11,062 nucleotides of DNA, taken from assembly GCA_047632015.1 (NCBI GenBank), contig JBLIBC010000064.1, positions 1 to 11,062 on the forward strand, written 5' to 3'. The notes beneath the pieces are model-generated. The model searched no databases. It saw only the letters and a program-made list of their open reading frames with translations, and was not told the origin of the DNA. Each line of letters starts with the position of its first letter. Positions within the stretch are counted from its first letter, which is position 1. The stretch is from JBLIAZ01 sp047632015 (GTDB taxonomy: Bacteria; Bacteroidota; Bacteroidia; Flavobacteriales_C; GCA-002722245). Made by a program: the position numbers and the translations under genes. Positions 6,210 through 11,062 of the stretch are shown piece after piece.

Positions 6210-6773
6210 TCAAAGCTCAACAGGCACCATCAAAATTGGATTTTTGAATTCATCCAATTTCATTAATTCTTTTTCAATTAATGCATTCCACTTTGCTTGT
6301 GCATCTTTATTGACACTGTGCTTAGTTTCTTTATCGTAACTATTCTGAAATGAATTGGTTTCACGACTGTATTTTTTCAAAATTTTGGAAACTGATTTAT
6401 TAAACTTTTTTAGAGTGTAATTTTTAGACAAGATTTCCTTTCTCATTTTTCGAACGTATAGTTCTGTAATGTCAAAATGCACTTGTTCATGCTTTAGTAA
6501 ATAGGCAGACTTCTGTTTTTTCTTGACCCACGATTCCCTTGGATTAAAAATTGCTGGAAGAATTATCCTCATTGAATCCCCCACCATTGAAGCATTGTAG
6601 TTAAACCCTGAAGTGGTATTAGCAGCAAACTTACTTCCTCTGTCAACCCTCCCCTTAAAGTCATCCCAAGTCAAAGCCTTGTTTAAATCATGACGAATTC
6701 CTTTTTGACGATCATGAGATGATAGCACCGTCAAAGCAATCATTAATAAGAACAAATACTTGAAGCTTTTCAT
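6210..6773 (-). CDS. DUF922 family putative zinc metalloprotease, exported
   Basis: This 187-residue protein carries an N-terminal hydrophobic signal (MKSFKYLFLLMIALTVLSS) without a lipobox cysteine, so it is probably periplasmic or membrane-tethered. The family features are ALTWDDFKG (33-41), TTSGFNY (53-59), SWVKKK (81-86) and the signature LLKHEQVHFDITELYVRKMR (92-111). H95, E96 and H99 form an HExxH-like metal site, with E104 as a candidate further ligand. A second conserved block, YDKETKHS followed by QAKW, lies at 146-162. DUF922 proteins are predicted Zn-dependent proteases by motif; I know of no assigned substrate. It sits 42 bp after cvfB on the same strand. Confidence 0.85.
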   Translation of the reverse strand: MKSFKYLFLLMIALTVLSSHDRQKGIRHDLNKALTWDDFKGRVDRGSKFAANTTSGFNYNASMVGDSMRIILPAIFNPRESWVKKKQKSAYLLKHEQVHFDITELYVRKMRKEILSKNYTLKKFNKSVSKILKKYSRETNSFQNSYDKETKHSVNKDAQAKWNALIEKELMKLDEFKNPILMVPVEL

Positions 6774-6815
6774 AATGAATTTGATTAGAAGTGGAACGAA
6801 ATTACCCAGCTTATA

Positions 6816-7664
6816 TTACAATAACTCTGTCAAGTCCTTGCTTAATTTCACAAGTCGCTTTTTGTACAAAGAGCCTAAGGCCCTTTTGAATGCCTTCTTA
6901 CTCATTCTAAAAGTTTCTGATATCAACTCAGGAGATGACTTGTCAGTAATATCACTGCTTCCCCCATTAGCCTTTAAATAATCTAATATTACTTGTGCGT
7001 TAGGCTCAATGGTTGAAACACCTTCTTGTTGTAAGATAATGTCCAACTTGTTGTCCTCACGAATTGTTTTAAGAAAACCTTTAATTTCAGCACCTGTACT
7101 TAATTCCTGAAAAATGGCACTTTTAAAAATTAATCCTTTGTGCTTTTTATTGACAATTACGTTGTATCCTAAATCAGTTCGATTGGCAATTATTAAATCA
7201 ACCTCTTCACCTTCTTCAATTTCCACTTTATCGTTGTTCAAAAAACGATTTACTTTACTGGACGCTATCAACCTTTTTGTTGTTTCATCCAAGTACATGT
7301 GTACCAAATAACTTTTCCCTTCTTGCATTTCGCCAGCTTGTTGACGGTAAGGCACAAGCAAATCTTTCGCAAGTCCCATATCAAGAAATGCTCCTATGCT
7401 ATTAACCTCTTTAACAACTAAGTAAGCAAAGTTATTTAAAGTAACTTTAGGGGTTAAATTAGTAGCAATAATCCTGTCTTCAGAATCCAAATAAATGAAC
7501 ACATCAATGGAATCTCCCCTTGATAAGTCATCAGGTAAATATGCGTTTGGCAACAGTACTTTTTCCAAGTCATCTGAATCTATATCAGCATCAGTCGCTA
7601 CTAAAAACATTCCAGCATCAACTTGCTGAAAAGCTACTAATTCGTTGTATTCTCCTATATTCAT
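6816..7664 (-). CDS. cvfB: CvfB/YitL family S1-domain RNA-binding protein
   Basis: At 282 residues this has the full length expected for CvfB, a cytoplasmic RNA-binding protein that affects virulence and other gene expression in Gram-positive bacteria; its role in Bacteroidota is little studied. The layout is three S1-like beta-barrel segments: about 1-68, about 72-138 (with VVKEVNSIGAFLDMGLAKDLLVP, the clearest S1 signature) and about 150-212 (ANRTDLGYNVIVNKKHKGLI). A C-terminal winged-helix-like segment covers about 218-282, ending SKKAFKRALGSLYKKRLVKL. The ATG at 7664 gives a standard N-terminus. It is 42 bp downstream of the dioxygenase gene and may be co-transcribed. No frameshift or missing domain is seen. 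Confidence 0.88.
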   Translation of the reverse strand: MNIGEYNELVAFQQVDAGMFLVATDADIDSDDLEKVLLPNAYLPDDLSRGDSIDVFIYLDSEDRIIATNLTPKVTLNNFAYLVVKEVNSIGAFLDMGLAKDLLVPYRQQAGEMQEGKSYLVHMYLDETTKRLIASSKVNRFLNNDKVEIEEGEEVDLIIANRTDLGYNVIVNKKHKGLIFKSAIFQELSTGAEIKGFLKTIREDNKLDIILQQEGVSTIEPNAQVILDYLKANGGSSDITDKSSPELISETFRMSKKAFKRALGSLYKKRLVKLSKDLTELL

Positions 7665-7706
7665 GTGTAATGTGTTTTCGTTGTTCTTCGTTTATTAATT
7701 AGCGGC

Positions 7707-8669
7707 TTATAAAAGCCCTATTTCCTTTAGTCTTTGTGTTAAAAATCCATCCACAGTAATATCATCGTATGCTTTTGGCCTCTCGCTAGTAACACAACTA
7801 GACAAGCAGTTTAAAGCCATGTCAGGATTACCATGCATAAAAAATGGAATGGAAAACCTGGAGCTTCCCAATTTTTCCTTCGCTGGATTAATCACCCTAT
7901 GAATCGTTGATTTCAATAAACCGTTTGTGTACCGCTCAAGCATATCTCCCACATTCACTACCACAGCATCAGGGTTGTTTTTAACTGGAATCCATTTACC
8001 GTCCCTCCTTTTTACTTGTAAACCATCAGCAGAGGCCCCCATCAACAATGTAATCAAGTTAATATCACCATGTTCTGCTGCTCGTACAGCATCATCAGGC
8101 ACTTGGCTTACATCTGCAATAGGAAAGTAATGAATGGGTCTTAGAATGCTTATTCCTTTATTTACTTTATTTTCAAAATGAGTACTGTTTAAGCTCATGA
8201 ACTCAGCAATTGCTGACAACATTACTTTACCCACACCAAGTAACTTATTGTAACATGCGAGTGTTTGCTCCTCAAATTCAGGTACTTCGATCGGGAAAAT
8301 ATTGTTTTGATAATGATTCCCTCCTATTTCAGAAATTTCATTTCCAATGTGATAAAACTCTTTTAAATCACCAACCTTCCGACCAGCAGCGTGTTCCTTT
8401 CCTTTTCCCGTGTAACCTCTTTGCCCTCCACAAAAACTACCGTCGTACTTTTGTTTCACTTTGTCATCTAAAAAGAAAAAAGATTGAATTGCTTTGTACA
8501 GCTTATCCTGCTCTTCCATTTCAAATCCATGATTCACAATGGCAACAAAACCTATTTCGCTGTATATCTCCCCTAAATCAGCAATGAACTGACTTTTAAG
8601 TTGCTCATCATTACCCGTATAGTCCTTTAAATCCAAGGTAGGAATGTTGTCATCGTAGGTAAAAGCCAT
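7707..8669 (-). CDS. 2-oxoglutarate/Fe(II)-dependent dioxygenase, isopenicillin N synthase family
   Basis: This is a 320-residue non-heme iron oxygenase. The N-terminal DIOX_N-like part contains NIPTLDLKDY (8-17) and EIGFVAIVNHGF (38-49), the usual substrate-side segment. The catalytic jelly-roll carries the facial triad H200-x-D202 (AEHGDINLITLL) and H257 (LLKSTIHRVIN). R271 and S273 (SSRFSIPFF) are the 2-oxoglutarate-binding RxS pair, so a 2-oxoglutarate-using enzyme is more likely than a true isopenicillin N synthase. VVVNVGDMLERYTNG (236-250) is another family block. The substrate cannot be read from sequence, and there is no biosynthetic cluster around it. A Cys-x3-Cys at 288-292 near the C-terminus is unusual enough to note. 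Its start lies 64 bp from the divergent small-protein start. Confidence 0.92.
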   Translation of the reverse strand: MAFTYDDNIPTLDLKDYTGNDEQLKSQFIADLGEIYSEIGFVAIVNHGFEMEEQDKLYKAIQSFFFLDDKVKQKYDGSFCGGQRGYTGKGKEHAAGRKVGDLKEFYHIGNEISEIGGNHYQNNIFPIEVPEFEEQTLACYNKLLGVGKVMLSAIAEFMSLNSTHFENKVNKGISILRPIHYFPIADVSQVPDDAVRAAEHGDINLITLLMGASADGLQVKRRDGKWIPVKNNPDAVVVNVGDMLERYTNGLLKSTIHRVINPAKEKLGSSRFSIPFFMHGNPDMALNCLSSCVTSERPKAYDDITVDGFLTQRLKEIGLL

Positions 8670-8733
8670 GCTTTGTCGGTGTTATTTGAAGTTCTTTGCT
8701 AAATTAGCATTGATTTTACGTTATTTAATTGAT

Positions 8734-9231
8734 ATGCTCAGTAAGTTTTTCACATTCTTGTTTTTATGCTTTTCAATAAGCAGCTTTGGACAAGGCTTGT
8801 TTTTGCAAAAAATCGAAACAGGTAATGAAAAAGAAGTTCACTTAAACCGAGAAATTGAATTTGAATTGTACTCAGCTAGCACATTAGGCACTGAATACAT
8901 GGACGACGGAAAACTAATTAGCTATGCTGACTCCTCCCTCGTACTTGAGGGCGATCGAGAAATTATTTTTTCAGACATCAAAAGCATTTCACTTTACCCA
9001 AAAAACAAATACAGAGCAAAAACATTTGCAGCACCATTTTTAGTAGCCGGTATAGCTGCTTTAGGAAAAGGTTTAATCATGCTTAGTTTTGAAGGCATGA
9101 AAAGCACCAATAAAACGACAGTTCCGATATACCTAGGAATAGGAACAATCGTGACAGGAGTGGCATCCCTTCCATTTTGGGGACATAAAAAAAAGTACAA
9201 CATGTCTAAGTGGGGATTCGTCCTCAAATAA
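8734..9231 (+). CDS. Exported or membrane protein of unknown function
   Basis: This is a 165-residue protein that I do not recognise. MLSKFFTFLFLCFSISSFGQ is a clear signal peptide of the FGQ type common in this phylum. A polar stretch (about 21-95) follows, including an acidic segment and DGKLISYADSSLVLEGDREIIFSDIKSISLYPK, which looks like a small beta-domain. Two hydrophobic segments at about 98-119 and 129-149 are likely membrane helices, and the tail WGHKKKYNMSKWGFVLK is basic. The frame is open to 8668, but the upstream 22 codons overlap the divergent dioxygenase start and precede the signal peptide, so the ATG at 8734 is chosen. The nitroreductase begins 19 bp downstream. Confidence 0.75.
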   Translation: MLSKFFTFLFLCFSISSFGQGLFLQKIETGNEKEVHLNREIEFELYSASTLGTEYMDDGKLISYADSSLVLEGDREIIFSDIKSISLYPKNKYRAKTFAAPFLVAGIAALGKGLIMLSFEGMKSTNKTTVPIYLGIGTIVTGVASLPFWGHKKKYNMSKWGFVLK

Positions 9232-9250
9232 CATCAATAAGTATTACATT

Positions 9251-9844
9251 GTGAGGTATAATTTAAGCGAACTCAAGGAAATAATAAGGAACAGACGTTC
9301 TATTAAACCTGAAAAATATTCTACTAGAAAGGTTTTGAAAGACCAAGTGGTTGAAATATTAAACAACGCCATTTGGGCTCCAACTCATGGACTTACCCAG
9401 CCTTGGCACTTTGTTATATTCCAAGGAAAGGAACTCGAAGAACTTGGATTAATGATGGCTGAAACATACAAAAGCAGCTGCACCTCAGAGAATTTTCTTG
9501 ATAAGAAATATCAAAAAATGCTTAATCGCCCATCCAAAGCATCCGTAGTGATTGCTATCTGTATGAAGCGCCAAGACATTGAAAAAATTCCTGAAATTGA
9601 AGAAGTGGCAGCTGTTGCTTGCGCTGTTCAAAACATGTACTTAACGGCTACTGCATATGGATTAGGACCATACTGGAGTTCAGGAAAGGTCAGTTACAGT
9701 GAGGAAATGAAAGACTATCTTAAGCTTAGCGAAAAAGACAAATGCTTAGGCCTTTTTTACCTTGGCTACACCAAAGAACCTTGGCCTACAAGTCACAGAC
9801 AACCACTTGAGTACCATACAGAATGGCGAGGGGATTCTGAATAA
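9251..9844 (+). CDS. Nitroreductase family FMN oxidoreductase
   Basis: The 197-residue protein is a small dimeric FMN-dependent NAD(P)H oxidoreductase of the nitroreductase superfamily; the physiological substrate is unknown. The FMN-phosphate motif RNRRSIKP is at 13-20, and the family block NAIWAPTHGLTQPWHFVIF at 39-57. VACAVQNMYLTATAYGLGPYWSSG (122-145) and the terminal LGLFYLGYTKEPWP (166-179) complete the fold. It resembles the compact YdjA-like group by length. The start is GTG at 9251; the next in-frame ATG falls after the FMN motif. It follows the small membrane-protein gene by 19 bp and ends 6 bp from the convergent oxidoreductase stop. Confidence 0.9.
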   Translation: MRYNLSELKEIIRNRRSIKPEKYSTRKVLKDQVVEILNNAIWAPTHGLTQPWHFVIFQGKELEELGLMMAETYKSSCTSENFLDKKYQKMLNRPSKASVVIAICMKRQDIEKIPEIEEVAAVACAVQNMYLTATAYGLGPYWSSGKVSYSEEMKDYLKLSEKDKCLGLFYLGYTKEPWPTSHRQPLEYHTEWRGDSE

Positions 9845-9850
9845 CCAAGC

Positions 9851-10897
9851 TTACTCCAGTTTACCTTGCTCTGCTGCGATTAATACTTCCTCAATGACCT
9901 TTACCACTTTCAACGCTTGTTGTGGAGTTACAAACAAGGAAGACTCCTTATTAAATACTTCAAATAGGTTTTGGTAAAAATCCTTGTACGTTCCTTCTTT
10001 AGTCTTAATCACTTCAACACTTTCATCTTCCGCTGTTAATTCAGTTGATGTAAAGGTGCCATAGTTGGTCGGTGAATCTTTACCTACACCCTCCCAATCA
10101 ATGACACCTTTCGCCAAATTAACTTGCTGAGGATCGTGACCATACTTAACAAAACTACCTTTACTACCTTCTACTGTAATTGAAGGCTTCTTTTCATTTG
10201 TCAACATATCAGAAAGTAAATTCACCTCAAACCCTTTGTAAAACATGTTAATTGAGAAGTAATCAATCACTTGACCATCTTTTCTTTGAATCTGCAAATC
10301 AGCGTCAATACTTATTGGGTCACCAAACATCACCAAAGCAAAATCAACCATGTGAGAACCTATGTCATATAACAAACCAGCTCCTGGATTTTGTTCTTCC
10401 TTCCATTTTTTAGCACCAATTTCAGGTCGGTACCGATGCAAAGCAAGCTTAATCGTTTTCAAATCACCAAACTTACCCTTACCTATAAGCTCCTTAATAG
10501 TAAGCACCTCTCCTTCTAACCTTTTGTTGTGGTATACAGTGAGGATCAACTTCATTTTTTGAGCAAGCTCAATCAACTCCTCTCCCTCAGCCACCGTAGA
10601 TGTAAATGGCTTTTCCACCACGACATTTTTACCCGCTAACAAAGCTTGCTTACACATTTCAAAATGTAAGCAAGTAGGTGTATTTACCACAACTAAATCG
10701 ATTTCTTCATCCGATAATACTTCTTCAAAACTGTTGACGATTTCAGCATTCGGATACTTTTCTTTCGACAAAGTCTTACTTCGCTCAAGAATTAGTTTCA
10801 AGCGAAAGCCTTCATGACGCTCCAAAAAAGGCGCGTGAAAAATTTTCCCGCTCATTCCATAGGATGCTAAAGCTGTACCGATTGGTTGCAAATTCAT
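9851..10897 (-). CDS. Gfo/Idh/MocA family NAD(P)-dependent oxidoreductase
   Basis: This is a 348-residue oxidoreductase with an N-terminal Rossmann domain (about 1-122) and a C-terminal alpha/beta substrate domain. The nucleotide loop reads ALASYGMSGKIFHAPFL (9-25), a common variant in the YdgJ-like branch. VVVNTPTCLHFEMCKQALLAGKNVVVEKPF (69-98) contains the E-K-P motif with catalytic K96. GAGLLYDIGSHMVDFALVMFGDP (about 160-182) is the conserved C-domain block with the Asp/His pair. Members use NAD(P) on sugars or cyclitols; the substrate is undetermined. The frame continues to an ATG at 10918 (MLSYLAI), but MNLQPIGTAL gives the usual short lead into the Rossmann strand, so 10897 is preferred with moderate certainty. 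Confidence 0.9.
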   Translation of the reverse strand: MNLQPIGTALASYGMSGKIFHAPFLERHEGFRLKLILERSKTLSKEKYPNAEIVNSFEEVLSDEEIDLVVVNTPTCLHFEMCKQALLAGKNVVVEKPFTSTVAEGEELIELAQKMKLILTVYHNKRLEGEVLTIKELIGKGKFGDLKTIKLALHRYRPEIGAKKWKEEQNPGAGLLYDIGSHMVDFALVMFGDPISIDADLQIQRKDGQVIDYFSINMFYKGFEVNLLSDMLTNEKKPSITVEGSKGSFVKYGHDPQQVNLAKGVIDWEGVGKDSPTNYGTFTSTELTAEDESVEVIKTKEGTYKDFYQNLFEVFNKESSLFVTPQQALKVVKVIEEVLIAAEQGKLE

Positions 10898-11062
10898 GAT
10901 AGCAAGATAACTCAACACTTTACTTATTCAGTAAATTTGTAAAGGACAAAAGCAGGACTAAGCCAAAAGTAGACGTGTGCTATCATGTCACAAATTGCGA
11001 CTAAACATTCACAAATGTAAATTATAAACTTAATCCCGGTGCAGACTATCTTTTTTAGCTAA
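10898..11062. other. Upstream region of the oxidoreductase gene
   Basis: This stretch has no ORF of note. On the minus strand it holds TACATTTG at 11019-11012, matching the Bacteroidota -7 box TAnnTTTG, but no TTTG lies at the expected distance upstream. A small hairpin, ACATT-caca-AATGT, covers 11005-11018. On the plus strand TAAATTTG (10932-10939) also matches the box but leads into no gene in the window. Confidence 0.35.

Noticed and set aside
7677..7692. Tandem TTCGTT words (TTCGTT-gttc-TTCGTT) in the gap between the dioxygenase gene and cvfB.
   Set aside because: Only two short copies in a 42-bp AT-rich gap; too little to separate from chance.
8210..8587. 125-codon plus-strand ORF antisense to the dioxygenase gene.
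   Set aside because: It is the antisense shadow of a well-supported gene; its Cys/His/Gln-rich composition is what reverse reading of that gene produces.
8668..8733. Longer start for the small membrane protein at 8668.
   Set aside because: It overlaps the divergent dioxygenase start codon and precedes a clean signal peptide beginning at 8734.
10898..10918. Seven-residue longer start (MLSYLAI) for the Gfo/Idh/MocA protein.
   Set aside because: The shorter form matches the usual distance to the Rossmann strand; the longer one is possible but has no support.
10932..10939. TAAATTTG matching the Bacteroidota -7 promoter box on the plus strand.
   Set aside because: No -33 TTTG at suitable spacing and no plus-strand gene downstream in the window.

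Overview
The window looks like chromosomal housekeeping DNA from a member of the Bacteroidota, most likely a flavobacterium-like lineage. The reasons are low GC, few recognisable Shine-Dalgarno sites, and several protein types common in that phylum: a short ECF-like sigma factor with a GKYNEEGKFLPWVMRIAHN block, a CBS-domain cystathionine beta-synthase, a WYL regulator, a DUF922 protein, CvfB, and lipoproteins with a simple SSC/VSC lipobox. I see no phage, IS, tRNA, rRNA or CRISPR signature.

Layout. Positions 1-410 (minus) are the N-terminal 136 codons of uvrA, cut by the window edge. A 265-bp AT-rich gap separates it from a divergent sigma-70 family factor (676-1257). That gene is followed by a repeat-like intergenic segment and a strong intrinsic terminator, with the WYL regulator (1498-2520) starting directly after it. 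A plus-strand pair follows: cystathionine beta-synthase (2623-3981) and a small lipoprotein (4004-4531). The lipoprotein meets a minus-strand block tail to tail with no intervening base. Read 5' to 3', the minus block is: a 2-oxoglutarate/Fe(II) dioxygenase of the isopenicillin N synthase type (8669-7707), cvfB (7664-6816), a DUF922 putative metalloprotease (6773-6210), an Ig-like/DM13 lipoprotein (6096-5413) and an outer-membrane beta-barrel protein (5404-4532). Divergent from the dioxygenase are a small exported or membrane protein (8734-9231) and a GTG-started nitroreductase (9251-9844). These converge, 6 bp apart, on a Gfo/Idh/MocA oxidoreductase (10897-9851, minus).

Functional reading. 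Most genes are independent core functions: DNA repair, transcription control, sulfur amino-acid metabolism, RNA-binding regulation and redox enzymes. The pair most likely to work together is the DM13 lipoprotein and the beta-barrel protein, 8 bp apart on one strand; a joint envelope role in small-molecule or redox chemistry is inference only. The most unusual non-coding signal is a double palindrome, ACCTAGGT followed 8-9 bp later by AGA-nnn-TCT. It occurs once just upstream of the sigma factor and once just upstream of the DM13 operon, where exact 10-bp direct repeats also flank it. I did not find a convincing complete novel multi-gene system. The shared palindrome, the DM13/barrel pair and the terminator abutting the WYL gene are the leads worth following.
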